Below are positions 1 through 12,149 of a DNA stretch of 64,000 nt, in pieces; position 1 is the first letter of the stretch, and the number at the start of each line of letters is the position of its first letter. The notes beneath the pieces were generated by a model. That model saw only the letters and a program-made list of their open reading frames with translations. It had not been told where the DNA came from and ran no database searches. The position numbers and the translations under genes are program-made. The stretch spans positions 36,952,001 to 37,016,000 of the forward strand of contig CM114274.1 in assembly GCA_050084515.1 (NCBI GenBank). The letters run 5' to 3'. The stretch is from Blasia pusilla. Taxonomy: Eukaryota; Marchantiophyta; Marchantiopsida; Blasiales.

Positions 1-1047
1 CTCCAAGTCAAGGTATGTTGTATAGTCTTCCACAAAAGATGGAGCATCGCCACTTGAAGGAGGATGAAGAGCTTCTAAGAGAGCCATTGTTTCCGCACTT
101 GGAACCGCCGGAGAAAGAGGACCCAATGCTCGAGCTGCACGTGAAAACTCACCAACCTGCCCCAATAGTAGACTTCGTCGAAGGCGTTGTTGTATTGAAG
201 GCCTCCCATTATTGGCATGTTGAGTGGCATGAGCGCAGACTAAGGCCTCCTCACCAAGTACATGCTCATTTTGAAGATTCTCCCAATCCCCTGACATAAA
301 GCGTTGAATACGTGTGGAGGTTTCACGATGACCCATTGCACCCCCCCTTGGAGGGAGGACTAAAACCCATTGCGGGAAGAGTAATAGGAGATACCAAGCA
401 TTTATATCTGTGGGGTCACGCGCTAACCTTTCTAATGGGAATAGCAAAGCTTGTTGGGTGATGGGGCGAAGAGCAATAGGAATACGAGTGTAGAGTCTAG
501 GACGAGGAAGACCTGGATGGAAAGAGTGAAGGAGATCAATTTGGCTTAACCACGTCCAAGCAGTTGTTGTGGGGAGTGCAGTAGGAGTTGGTATCGGGTT
601 AGGGATTGAAGGCCCATGCATGGATCGACAGTACCGTTGATGTCTTTTGATCCCATTAGGAGCAAAGTCCTTACCACAAGGTATGCAACGAACCTTTGGT
701 ACAAATGGAGAAGTAGAAGGGTTACAAGGAGAGGAGATGGGAGGTGCAAGAGGTGGTGATGGCCGACGATGAGGGGGTAAATAGGTTGGGGAAGGAGGAG
801 AAGGAGGAGGAGGAAGAGGGGAGATTTGGATAGAATAGATGGGAGTTGGAAGCAAGGGCATAGATGAGATATGTGGGGATGGCAAAGTAGAAGGATTTGG
901 TAATAATGGATCAGGATTAGGCTCAATAGGACAAGTTGAAGAAGGGAGAAGAGGAGAATCCGGAAGAAATGTAGCGAGTGTAATGGGTGTATTAGCATCT
1001 GGAGGAAAATGGTGAGATCGACGATGAGGAGGTGAACCAGAGGGGAG
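1..1047 (-). CDS. Non-LTR retrotransposon ORF, N-terminal part (partial, leaves the left edge)
   Basis: On the minus strand one frame stays open from about 1047 to base 1, some 345 codons, and continues outside the window. A proline/serine-rich segment comes first (about 1047-720). A single zinc finger of pattern C-x2-C-x11-H-x3-C follows (about 687-625, residues CIPCGKDF...HQRYC). Then comes a helical region that includes GQVGEFSRAARALG and ALHPP (about 120-30). Proline-rich start, one DNA-binding finger and this Arg/Ala-rich linker before the reverse transcriptase are what I associate with zinc-finger non-LTR retrotransposons. The reverse transcriptase itself would lie left of the window. 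The reading frame breaks at 1050-1056 (adjacent stops), while a neighbouring frame carries MELDSPSTRLSGFTR upstream to about 1163, so the true start was probably near 1110 with one frameshift. The family assignment rests on remembered similarity; the open frame and finger are directly visible. Confidence 0.55.
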
Positions 1048-1963
1048 AGGTTACTACAGGAGGGGCGTGTAAAACCAGATAAGCGAGTAGATGGAGAATC
1101 CAACTCCATCTCTCGATGACATAGAAGTAAAGGTAGGCAAGTCTCGAAGATAAGAAAAGACATACTTTAACGTGGTTTGGAGAAAGCATGAGGATAATGA
1201 GCAAAGCAAAAGTAGTGGAGAGATGAAGATTAGGCAATACCGAATTTATGATTGAAAGTTACTATAAAAAAATATAAAAAGTAATTGAAAAGGAAAAGTG
1301 ATGGATATGGTATCGGAAGAGGTGGCTCAAGAATATGAATTTCTAATGTTCTAAACGTATGTAGGGGCGAAACAATAAGGTAAGGAGTTGAAAGAGCAAG
1401 GAAGACTTTTGGGAGGAATTGACCTAAAACAAACCCGTACACAAAAATAGGCGCCTACAAAGAAGGAATAAAAAGTAGAAAACCTACTTGATATCAAAAG
1501 AACGAGCTCGTCAAGACGATCAAAACAAGCCCATACACGCCCAAAACCGACATTTGAGAAGAAAGTTATGAAAGAAATTGGAAACACCAAAAAAGAGGAT
1601 GTGGGGGAGGAAGTGAGGCACCCACCAATGACCGCTATGAGGGAATGAGTTCGTAATGTTAGGCCCAGCCCGTATCAAAAGATCCAGAAAAGCAAGAGGA
1701 ATGCGTTAAACCGATGGTAAGCTGATATCACTCTATAAGGAGAGCGCTATGTTTGAAATTGCATATAGGAATCTATGAGCAAATTTAGGAGAGAAGGAGG
1801 TCCAAAGATCCCAAGAACTTTGGAAATCTCAATCTTAAGAGAACCCAAAGTTCAAGCTTGAGAAGATGAACACATTGGGCCTTAAATTGAAAAGATTGGA
1901 TCACCATGGAAATAGTTACAAACAAAATTCTAAACGTCCGCCATAATCTTCCTCCATAGTCCT
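1048..1963. other. Probable 5' leader of the left-edge LINE, then unassigned DNA
   Basis: Bases 1048-1200 hold the frame-shifted beginning of the left-edge retroelement ORF on the minus strand. From about 1200 to 1960 I see purine-rich, moderately AT-rich DNA with no ORF I can defend and no recognised repeat. It could be the element's 5' untranslated region and promoter. Confidence 0.3.
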
Positions 1964-2003
1964 CCTCCTCCCACTTTGGAGATCCGCCCAAAGTGGGAGG
2001 AGG
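1964..2003. repeat. Perfect 16-bp inverted repeat (hairpin)
   Basis: The arm at 1964-1979 (CCTCCTCCCACTTTGG) is exactly reverse-complementary to 1988-2003, with an 8-base loop at 1980-1987. It marks the change from purine-rich DNA to very AT-rich DNA. Function unknown; it may be the edge of a small element. Confidence 0.8.
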
Positions 2004-5000
2004 TTGAAAGGTTGTCTCATGAAATAATTATGTTGATTATTTTTTTCATGTATATTATCATGAAGAGTGTTTCATTGATTTGCGCACATCTTTTTATCTC
2101 TTTGTTTGACACATGCCATTTAAATATTTATTTATCTTTTACATACCAAGGACAATAAATTTTTTTATTTCCGTATAATATTTTTATTCTTTTCACGATT
2201 ACAAACAAAATAATATTTAAATTGTATCTAAATCAATTTCGAAAATTATAAGAAAATCCCACTTGTTTCAAATACTTGTTTTCAGAAGATGAAGAAAAAA
2301 AAACCAAACTTCGCAAATTTACATAGAGAAGACTACAACTATAAAAAAAATTAGGGAAAAAAATAAGTTGGAAGGAGACATGGAAAATTTTCAAGGAGAA
2401 GGGATTTTCTTGGAACATCTATAATTATATTTGAAATTGTAATAATAAACATAATGTATCATAATATTCAATTATAAGGATGCTAATAAAATAAACCTAC
2501 AAATTAATCTAAATTATATTCCCAAATTGATTCTCTATTTCCATTAGGCTTATTGCATTGTTGAAAAAAAAACACTTGCAAAAGACTTCACAAGTGGTAT
2601 GTCAAAGGCTTATCAAGAAGGATACTAACCCCTATCATACAAATTGAATGATTCATTTCGATATTTTTCTCAATATTGAAGCAAATAATATTATGATTAT
2701 TTATTTCTATATCAAAAACTCTTATTGCAAGAGTATCAAATATTTTTTAACAACAACAATCTATATTTGCACCATGCAAGAATCTCCTAATAAATTCACA
2801 ACTAAGATTGGATTTGTATCGATAGAGATCCTCTTATATTTGATTGATATGGTTTTAATTTTATTTTGTAAGAGTACGTACATGCATAGGGTATATTTCC
2901 CTTCTCCACATGAAAATAATTCTATATGTATATGATTTTTATATATTTATTCTTTATTGTGTTCATCTTTCCTACTTTTATTTTTAATTTTAAGAAAATT
3001 CAGGTCTATAATTAAAGGGAATTCTAAGACTATAGAATTTTTTTACTAATTCATCTGTTGAATCTATGATGCAGCCAAAATAATTTGGAAGAAGCATAAG
3101 GAAGAGGAAAGAAATCATTGTAAAAGGTAGGGTGATCATTTTTTAAAGAGTTTCCCCTTCTTTTATACTTTATTATAATTGATCCTAATATGGTGGTCCA
3201 AAAGGGATTGGGTGTTTTCTAAGTTGGATTCCTTGAATGGGTGATACTTTATATATGATATCTGACTTTTTCACTTCTTTGTATGGGGATTCATCTATCA
3301 TCAATATATATATATATGCAACTTTGTTTTCCTTGATAAGTACTTGATTTGCTAAAGGATAAGCATACATATGTAGTGCTAAACCCCTACAAAAGATACT
3401 TGAAAACTTCCAAAACATAGTAGATTATGAGTGAAATAAGAGAGGATTGCTTTTAGGTGTAGGAGATGGAGCGGTGAAGCAAATCTAAGACAAATTTCCT
3501 TCATGGTGGTCCAAATATTTAGTTTGGTTTATTTACAGACATAATTTTTAAAGCAAAAGTCACCATGTGTAAGAGAAAAAGCGAGCAAATCATGAATAAG
3601 AACAAGAAAACTAAAAAAGTAAAAGTACACTGATACGACCATAATTAATTCAGCTCCAACCATTCAAGTTACTTATGACTTGTCATTGTTTAATCATAAA
3701 AGCTTGTGAATTTCAATTCCATCATATTATGTACATACATATATGCCTTCCAAGTTATGTAGTTTGTATTTTTCTTCTTTTTTGAAACAAAATCTAATTA
3801 TAGATTAAATTTTCCTAAAGTGTTTACGATAGAGTACTTAAAATAATGTAGGATGGGGATACTCCTTACAAGCCCATAAAAAAATTAGATTTGAACGTAC
3901 TTCAGTTTGAAAATTTGAAATACTAGACGGTGCCGTTGCTCCACATATGTGAAAAAATGTAATCGACTCCAAACTCGGAAGCATAGCACCTGTAACCCGT
4001 GGAAGAAGATAATGAATTGAGAGGAAGAATCTTATTGGTCCAAAAAGACACGTGTCACGAGGAGACGTGACACCTCTTATAAGGGGAGTCTCCCATAATG
4101 ATATAGATTGTAGATTTGTTTCTTATTCTCATATCGGGGAAGAATCAAAAGTGGGATATTGATAATAACATGAGATTTGACTCAATCTCTATACGAGCCT
4201 CTACTTCTAGATAATTATTCTATATTGGTTTTTTTCAAAACAAGAAAGTATCTAATATTTAACCACTTTACTTTAACCACCATTAGTTCAAATCCACCAA
4301 ATTTATTATACTTACCACAAGAATTTTCGAAACATGAATTTTAAACATAATGAAGATCGTCTCACTAATATCATATAAACATACAAAATGAAAGTAGAAA
4401 TCAAAGAAATTTTTTTTTCATCCTCTTGCTTACACATTTATCCAATGTTTAAAATTTGATTATTTATGTATATGAATCATATTGAAAACAACATGTAAAA
4501 ATCCTTCTTCATATTCTATATATTTGTCACATTCTATATTTTTATTATTAATCTATGTAAGTTCAAAAAATACTTCTTAACCAGTCATGATTTGGACATA
4601 AGTTTGAAGCATATGTTTTGAATATAATTTATATTATTAGTGGGAAAATATTCCCTATGTTTTAATAATTCATTTTTGTGACGATGAATTGTATTCATAA
4701 GGTAAATACTCAATGTCATATAGATTCTTATGGGTATGAAATAAGATTAGTGATTAAGTTCCACGTGTTTACGTATGAATGGGACACTTAACATTATATT
4801 TTGTAATATTTAAATTCTCCATGTTATTTAATATTAGTTAAAATAGAATAATAGAACATCAAGTATCTATTTTCTTTCATAAAAATATAATAATTTATTT
4901 TTGAAATTCTATTTTTATAATTATACTATATTATTAAAAAAACGGAGAACTATCTCTTATATTTAAAATGAAAACAAACATCATTGCAACTTACAAAAAT

Positions 5001-5500
5001 TCTCTCGTTTTAAGAATCAAGGAAGGCGGGTTTACCATGTGACGAAAAATCTTTTATAAAATAACCTTTTTTCAAATGGGAAAGATAAGCTGTCATATTA
5101 CTTCTTGTGGACATGAAAAAAGACAAGTCACTAGGTTATATGTGGTTTGTGTGAACAGAACATTTAATAATTTCTTCCATTTTAAATTGAGATGAGGTTA
5201 CTTACTACATAATTAAATATGATAAGATATATCTTTTCTTTTATAGAGGTATGAGTATTTCCTAAAGTAAGAATAGGATATTATAAAAATAGATATTTTA
5301 TACCATGCTAAAAACTTACCATGTGTTGATAGGAGATTTATGTAGTAAACATATATTTTAATTTATGATTCTTAAATAAAATTTCAGGAATAAAAATATT
5401 TATATACATACTAAGGATTTTGAGAATAATTGTATTTTTTGGAGCCATCGGCACTTTCCTATACTAGATCTAAAAAATGTTAAACTAAGATGGACATAGA
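2004..5500. other. AT-rich intergenic DNA without a recognised gene
   Basis: Strongly AT-rich sequence with only short chance ORFs (for example 2648-2935) that lack codon bias or known motifs. The one notable patch is 4047-4085, with a G-box palindrome (GACACGTGTC), a second GTGTCACG/CGTGACAC inverted pair and a CTTATAAG sequence just after. This looks promoter-like, but no gene starts nearby. Confidence 0.5.
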
Positions 5501-5510
5501 CGGATAAGTT

Positions 5511-5765
5511 TTAATATGTGCACAAACATGGATTACAAGAGATGGGGCTCTTGATGGAAGGCAAGGCAAGGACGGGTTGGGCAATAAGGGGGGAGGGAGT
5601 GGAGGTTGGGGGAGGAAGAAACGAAAAAATGCGGATCATAGAGGCAAGTGGGGGGGACGAAAGTAGGGGGAGTCGGGGGCTCTCATGGACAAGTCCTTCT
5701 ATAGGGAAGATTGAAGTATAGGGACATGGACATGTCCGCGGACACAAAAATTGTCCACATTCAAT
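5511..5765. repeat. Dispersed repeat, copy A (partner at 28735-28975)
   Basis: A G-rich segment with blocks such as GGAAGGCAAGG, GGAGGAAGAAAC and AAGTCCTTCTATAGG, ending in a palindrome-rich tail (GGACATGTCC and TGTCCGCGGACA). The same blocks recur in the same order near 28740-28970, so this is a dispersed element and not a gene; the ORFs on both strands here are not coding. It lies just past the stop of the LINE C-terminal ORF at 5875 (-), so it could be that element's 3' region. Confidence 0.55.
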
Positions 5766-5874
5766 CTTGACGTTGTAGATATTAATAAACATTTTCCTGG
5801 GCGCGCTGCAAAGCTATAGAGACTCGTTGCCTACAATAAAGTATCGCAGTGGCTAAGGACAACTCATTTCTCGA

Positions 5875-6369
5875 CTAGAGATGATGGGCGCAATCCGTAA
5901 GGAATGAGTCAAACCTCTCCCCCATCGCCCCGTACATCTCAATGGCTAGGGGGATAAATCGATGTCCGTCATGAAGTCGACTATAAATGTGGGTCTTCTT
6001 GACCGTCGCTGCCTCCGCCGCCACTCCTTGTAGCAATCTCTCTTGTGCTACCACTTGGGCTTGGACCGCCTCCCGCGTAGGATCCGTCACTACAACATCC
6101 GTTACCACCACCTCATACTCCCTCGTCATGTAGAGATCAACACGGATAAGGGAATCCCGCATGGAGTAGTGCCTCTCTCTTTGTACATGGAATCCACTCT
6201 CCCGAGCAATAGAGAACATAATATCCCGCACTGCATCGTGAGTGGCTATCCTCTCACCCCCAACTGCACACCGTGCCAAATGCACACCAAGTGGATCCAG
6301 ACTCCGGCGACACTCGCAATGTGTCGAACCAACCATCCGTTGGTTGGATGAAAGGATAACAAATGACAT
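5875..6369 (-). CDS. Non-LTR retrotransposon C-terminal domain: zinc knuckle plus restriction-like endonuclease fragment
   Basis: A 164-residue minus-strand ORF. Near its N-terminus is a CxC...H...C knuckle (CECRRSLDPLGVHLARC), then GGERIATHDAVRD, then a region with RVDLYMTREYEVVVTDVVVT and, further on, KKTHIY and FIPLAIEMYGAMG. Family knowledge: in R2-like elements a CCHC knuckle after the reverse transcriptase is followed by an HDA(V/I) segment and a PD-(D/E)xK-type endonuclease with an R-P-D motif. Here the proline is Val (RVD), but the Asp and downstream DVVVT match the expected order. The reverse transcriptase upstream is absent, so this is a 3'-end fragment, probably 5'-truncated. The clean 164-codon frame suggests recent insertion or chance survival. 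It is a separate copy from the 1-1047 fragment, because the order along the minus strand is reversed. Exact clade is not determined. Confidence 0.55.
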   Translation of the reverse strand: MSFVILSSNQRMVGSTHCECRRSLDPLGVHLARCAVGGERIATHDAVRDIMFSIARESGFHVQRERHYSMRDSLIRVDLYMTREYEVVVTDVVVTDPTREAVQAQVVAQERLLQGVAAEAATVKKTHIYSRLHDGHRFIPLAIEMYGAMGERFDSFLTDCAHHL

Positions 6370-7984
6370 ATGAGAAGAACTAATGGATCACATAATCAGA
6401 AAGGGATGAGAAAAAAATATGGATGGTCAAAAAAATAGACCAAGAGATACCTTATATAGTCCATGAACATCACATTAGAGTTTTTCATCTTTTATCAAGG
6501 AATATTTTGTCACATAAATATATACAAATATTTAAATTAAAATCCATACTCAAAAGAATTTATTTATGATAAGATTAAGATGTTTCCAATTTGTTATCCT
6601 TTCATCTTGTGACATACGTCTTGGGCTTTGCAAGTAGATTTACAAGGTAGAGTTTAATTCTTAGTAAAGGAGAGGAAGAGGGAGGAAGATTTACTTCTTT
6701 AACAAACAGATTTTTACAAGTAAAATATTTCTTAAGGGATTTTATTTTCAACGGAGGAAGGGAAAAGAGCTAAGGATAATTTTTTAACATGTAGAGGAGA
6801 TTTTTTTTAATAAATGAATGGAAGGAGATATACAATCTACTTTCCAATAATTGAGGGAAAGAGGGCAAGGGATAAGCCTTAAAAAATGGAGGGCTTCTAA
6901 AGGAAATATTCTAAATATTTATCTCAAAGGAAAAAGGAAAAGAGAAATAACGTTTCATTTTCAACAACGTAGAGAGTTAGAAAATAAAGGAGGTAATTTT
7001 TCATGAATTATTTTTTCAAATGAAAGAGACAGGATCGGGTTTCAACAAGAGAAGGGAAGAGAAAGGAATGATTTTTCAAATATTTGATATTTCAAAGAAA
7101 TTTTGTTTTTAAATAGGAGAAGGGAAGAGAGAGATTGAGATTTTTTTTAAATGGAGGGCTCTACAAGGAGTATTCTAATAGTTGTTGAATTTGAATATGA
7201 GAAGGTTGGAGAGATAACGAATACAAGTACAATAGCATAAGGGACATAAGATAGGGGAGGAGGAACATATCCTCTCTTCCTCAAAATCTATGTGCTCCTC
7301 TAATAAGAGAAAGCTAAGGATTGTAGGGATGAAGATGCATGAGACTTTCTAGAGACTATAAAGGGTTCCCTTGGCCAAATGTATCACTCGTAAACAAAAA
7401 TACCAGTGGGTGCAAAATAAGGTAATGAAATTATGGATTCTTTAATGTCCTCCAATAAGTTAACAAGACAATAATCACTTCTTTATAAGGTTTCTGCAAA
7501 GGATTTCTTACAATGTTATAGTTTTCATGAATAAGAATCTAAAATCTATGTTGTCACGAAAAAATGATATCTCCATGTTGTCGAGGTTTTTTAAACAACT
7601 ATATGTGTATGAAATACCAAATTTGGAATTTCGGGTTTTTCAAGATGAAGATTCATAAATTTGGTTGGAATTAGTTTATAGTTAAGTCATGCATTCCAAT
7701 TTTAACTTGTTGCAATGTCACGGTGTGCCTATTCATCCTCGCGTTAGGTCAAGGAGGGTAAGAGTCGGGTTAAGGATGGAGGCGCACTTGGGCAAAACTT
7801 AAAAGAGACGGTCAGATTCAACTCGTAACTAGGTGATTAGGAAGGGGAGACATGTCCATTGTGCTATAGCCTCCTCGATATTAATTACACGAACATAAAT
7901 ATTCTTTCCTTTCTACCAAGGAGAATCCCAAGGAGGGGTCAAGATTAACTAACCAGTTGTCGGGTCATAAAACCTTAAGATGAA
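6370..7984. other. Unassigned DNA with a purine-rich tract (about 6650-7270)
   Basis: Bases 6650-7270 are unusually rich in A and G on the plus strand, with loosely repeated phrases (an ATGGAGGGCT phrase followed by AAGGA near 6886 and 7156; GAAGGGAAGAGA near 7050 and 7120). No ORF is supported. Bases 7730-7985 have higher GC and may be another element fragment abutting the LTR of gypsy copy 1, since they do not match the LTR start seen at 33603. Confidence 0.35.
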
Positions 7985-9540
7985 TAGATGCCTATCACGT
8001 CTTTTAGAATAGATCAGTAAGATCTAGATGCGCGCCTTTGCGAGTAGTGGAGGACATGCTTAGGAGGTCGAGGATGACCTACAGAGGCCCCGAGAAACCT
8101 GAGAGAGCAGGTTTCCCTTTCGTTTCGGCTCATTTAGAGCCATATTGAGGCTCTTACTATTTTAAATAATTACCATCTTGAGTATATGAACAATTCTCTA
8201 TTTTTGGAAAATGGCCCTTGACCTCCTACATTAGGTCAAGAACTAAGGAGGTGACTTGAGAGCATAGGTTACCATGGAGAGAGCTTGGGAGAGGGGAGCG
8301 ATAGTCCTTAAGGAGAGAGAGCTTGAGAGCTCATTCACTCTTTGTTGAAGCTCTTGACACGAGGCGGCGGAGCTATGGTCCCTTGCCTTGTGAGTGTAAC
8401 CCAAACCTCTTGAGAGAGACATGTGAGAATGCACACATGTGAGAGCTATGGTGTTGTGAGAGAAATTTCACCTTATTTTACAAAGAGAGAATGAGAGGGC
8501 GAGAGAGCTTCATGGGGGAGCTCGTTGGTTGCTCAGTGTTTGGTGCAGGTTGGGGACCGTGTTCATGGCTCACGGGAGTGCTCACGGGAGCAAGAGCCGC
8601 GTTGTTTTGACGTTTGTGTTTCAATTTTTCGTGTGAGAGTGGCGCGTGGAAGCGCTGCCCAATTTCTGATAGGGATTGAGTATGGGGCTACTGCTCTCGG
8701 TAGCACCATGTAGCTTTCTGATTTTTATTTTCAAGTTTTACATTTTTTTTTGGGAGAAATCAGTACGGAAACGCTGCCAAAATTTTTGTAGGAGAAGAGA
8801 CGTTTGGATTTACAAGAGTCCTTGTAAGTTTTTATTGAAAGGTCTGATTCAAGATAGTTTTTGATGCCATCGTAGATCATGAAGTTGTGTACGTTGTGCA
8901 AAAGAAAGTGCGCAATTTGGAGCTAAAGCAAAAAGTTATGGCCAATTTTGCAACTCTTATATAAAGTTAGGCAATTAAGGGTAAAATTATTCAAACCCTA
9001 AACCAGCCGCCGCCCGCGGTCGTCACCATCAACGGTCAACCATCACCGCCAATGGTCCGCCATAGATAGTCCACCCTCATCATCAACGGTCCATCTTCGC
9101 CGTCCGGCGTCGACCGCTGCTGCCGCCTACCGCCGTTCAGAGCCGTGTTCGGCCGTTGTCCGCCGTCCGCCGTCGGTGGCCATTGCCACCATTACGGAGT
9201 GGACGTTCTTCCATAACAACCGTTTATTCTCTAACTTGAGCCGCCACCACGTACTTTTTTTTGGCCGCCACCATCATCACAGTTTTGTGATCAACGAGTG
9301 ATGGCATGTGCCCTCGGGTTATGATGTTTGAGTTTTCATTTCATTCTGCTATGTTGTGATTGGTGGCCGCACTGCACCGTCTTGATCGCGGAGCCGCTCC
9401 TTCACTAAGGAGAAGAGCGTGTGTATTTCTGATTAAGGAGGTATGCCATGGAGTGCCGCATCCCATTATCGAGTGTCGTGCCATTGTGTAGCCGTTCCGT
9501 GCCGCAAGTGCCACATCGTACCGCTGGATCCGCACCACAT
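7985..9540 (+). repeat. 5' LTR and leader region of gypsy copy 1
   Basis: Bases from 7985 match the 3' LTR of copy 3 (33715-34020), including TATCACGTCTTTTAG and TTTCCCTTTCGTTTCGGCTC; bases from 8280 on match the start of copy 2 (58388 on). The first about 115 bases seen in copy 3 are missing here. A TATA box lies near 8957 and AAACCCTAAACC follows at about 8993. Bases 9000-9220 are a simple-sequence GC-rich stretch built from CGTC/GCCGTC words. I could not locate the 3' boundary of the LTR or a certain primer-binding site. Confidence 0.6.
8957..8966 (+). promoter_or_regulatory. Candidate TATA box in LTR of gypsy copy 1
   Basis: TTATATAAAG sits about 35 bases before the AAACCCTAA-containing start of the GC-rich leader, the spacing expected for an RNA polymerase II promoter in U3. 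The equivalent stretch in copy 2 (about 59200) has lost the TATA sequence, consistent with decay. Confidence 0.4.
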
Positions 9541-9999
9541 ATTAAGGAGGTTTGACTAGTGTCAGTACCACAGGAGTACGACTTGATGATTGGAGGATTT
9601 GTCTTCATGACCGAGTTGGGGTCGAGATTTGCAATTGCCGAGGAGCAACATCGATATTATTGTCAGGTTATCCATTATTGTCTCTTACCCTGCACGCATG
9701 AGGGATTTGTGGGTATTGGGAAGTTATTTGGGATATTGGGTTTCGTGCTGATGTTGAGAGCATCAATGATGTATGGGTTTAGGGAACATAGACCTATGTG
9801 AGATGTCCACAATTAAGGATGGTTTGTCAATGAGATGTTAGATGAGTTGATTTGCTAGACCACTCCGCTTGTTGCCGCACAATACACGTCTCGGTGAGAG
9901 AGTGTAGATTCAGTGCTACATGTTTAGTTTGAGGGATTACTCGCGAGATTGAGAGTGATCATGTGAGAGGGGCACGAGGGTCATCATGGCGTCCTTTCA

Positions 10000-11290
10000 A
10001 GATTTTGAGAGGCGAGGTAGTAGACTTGAGAGTAGCGTTGGAGGGTTTATCCGGAGTGACGCAAGCTTACGAGGGTCTCCACGTGAGAGACCACCTTGAT
10101 ATGATTCTATGTCGTCTTAAGACGAGGGGGAGCATGTAGAGGAGTGTGTTAGTGATCCACCATACACATTGAGTGGTCTTACCAATTGGGCATACGAGAT
10201 GGACGACCAAGGTAGAGGATTGCATAGGTTTCTGGATGTTGTAGGCATTATAGAGCTATACGACTTCATTGCGGAGTTTAGGAGTTGGTATGACTCACAA
10301 CGGACTAGGAATTCTAGAGAGTTCAACCCATTTACATAATGGAATGGTATGTTCCAACATTTAGAGGGGGCGCCCATGGATGATTATCATGAGTTCTCCC
10401 ACAGATATGCCTAGGAGATTGAGGCATGGCGACTCTACTATGACCTATACTATGTGTCATGGACGGAGCCGTTCCCAGATGAGGAGGAGTCATAAGAGGC
10501 TACTTCCTCTTTCACTATTGATGTTTTAGGAGGGGTTACTCGCACTGGGGCAGTTGCACTATCTAGTCGGGTTTGTCCCAGGTTCAACCCCGTGGTTGAG
10601 TTCTTCGCTAAGTTGAGGGCGAGCTACCAAGGGGTACAGACGGAGAAGTTGTGGAGCATCCACTACTTCCTGAGGCGCACGGGTTAGAGTTTGCATGAGG
10701 CTTACACTCACTTGCGCCAGTTGATCAACGTCACTCATGGGGTGACAGAGGCTGAGGCTATCTAGGCAGGGTACGGGATGCTCGACCGGACCCTACGGAC
10801 ATGAGTGCGGGAGGGGGTGCTTCTTATGAACACCTCCCCTACGTTGAGAGATATTTTTAGGACCGCCAAGAACATTGAGCGCAACATGGCGGAGGAGAGC
10901 GTAGCCATCATGGGTTCTGGGCAAGAGCAGTCACGATTGCATCATAGTGCAGCAACGTGGACTCCGAGATAGGTCGATTGTGGCGCCACGAGGTCAGGGA
11001 GGATATTGAGAGGCCATGCCACATAGACCTGCGCCTTCATATGCGGCTCAACAGTAGCCGCCTACGATCACTCGGTGGTCATGAGGTGAAGTCCATCATG
11101 AGCGTGATTGCACTCGTCAGGGTCATGGACGTGTGCCTCAGCATGGAGGAGTAGATGATGCTGCACAAGAAGGTTATCAGTCTAACTACTTTCAGAGGTA
11201 TGGTCACACACGCACCAGGTGTTTCAATTTATACCCTGAGTTACGTCTCGACCGAGCCCGAGAGAGGGCACCAGAGCAAGTAGCCGGTCT
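10000..11290 (+). pseudogene. gag of gypsy copy 1 (stops; zinc knuckle lost)
   Basis: Pieces align codon by codon with the better gag of copy 2 (60240-61840): the ELYDFIAEFRSW-type block near 10250, FNPF...WNGMFQHLEGAP near 10330-10380, the PRFNPVVEFFAK block near 10580 and LLMNTSPTLRDIF near 10820-10860. In-frame stops interrupt it, several at positions where copy 2 has an arginine or glutamine codon. The nucleocapsid knuckle that is CDYCQRYGHTRAKC in copy 2 reads SNYFQRYGHTRTRC here (about 11180-11222), so two zinc-binding cysteines are gone. The product would have formed virus-like particles and bound RNA. Confidence 0.7.
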
Positions 11291-12149
11291 GGGTGGGCTA
11301 GAGATTGTGCAGCAAGTGGTCCCGTTGGGAGACGAGGAGCTAGAGTTGCCCGAAAGGGTGGTGGAGTTGCACATGGAGGAGGTAGAGTCCCACCACCTAG
11401 ACGCGTCAGGGGAGGCCGGGCGGGAGGCTGGGATGGCTCCTGAGATACAAGAACTACAAGAGCAGATTGCCGCTATGGCATTGGGGTTACACGATGCCGG
11501 ATCCTTGGCATCGACATCGTATGGAGTAGCCAGAGATATGGAGGATCCTGGTTGGATGTGCGAGGTTGTCTAGATGGAGGTCGCCGTAGTTGTGACGTGT
11601 GGATCAGTCGCAAAATTGGATCCATAGTAGGGGAAAGCCAAGAAACATACCAGGCTTCCTTAATCTTTCACGTTGTCCGAGGCGATGAGGACCCCATCGA
11701 TGGATCCTGATCAGAGTTCCCAGAGAGTTGGTGATGTTATTAGTGTGCAGGCACGGAGGGCGATGGGAGAAACAAGTGCGACGACTCCTATTGTTGATGC
11801 TCAGGAGGAGCATGTGTCGAGTACAATGTTGGGGGCGGCCACGATGGTGTACCGTGCTCTGCTATTTTCTTCTTCCGATGTTATGATACTGGGAAATTCA
11901 CTCGCCGAGGTATTCTGGCTGGCCGCTACGCTATGTGAGCATGGAGTTGGAGTTCCTGCATCACGTTTAGAGGTGATTGCAGAGGAGGTGATGGACCTGC
12001 CCTTGGAGCGGATGCTCGGTCCGTCCACGTCAGATTCATGGTAGGCTGCAGTTGCTAGGATGGCGGAGATGCCCGCTAGACCCGCGATAGAGCTTGCCAT
12101 GGCTTCTCTTGGTGTTGTGTTTCTGGATAATTGGGGAGAGGTCTTCCAA

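Noticed and set aside
5511-5792. ORFs on both strands (67 and 93 residues)
   Set aside because: They lie in a dispersed repeat whose second copy at 28.7 kb does not keep the frames.
8243-8713. Short ORFs in the 5' LTR of gypsy copy 1
   Set aside because: They fall in LTR sequence and are not kept in copy 2.
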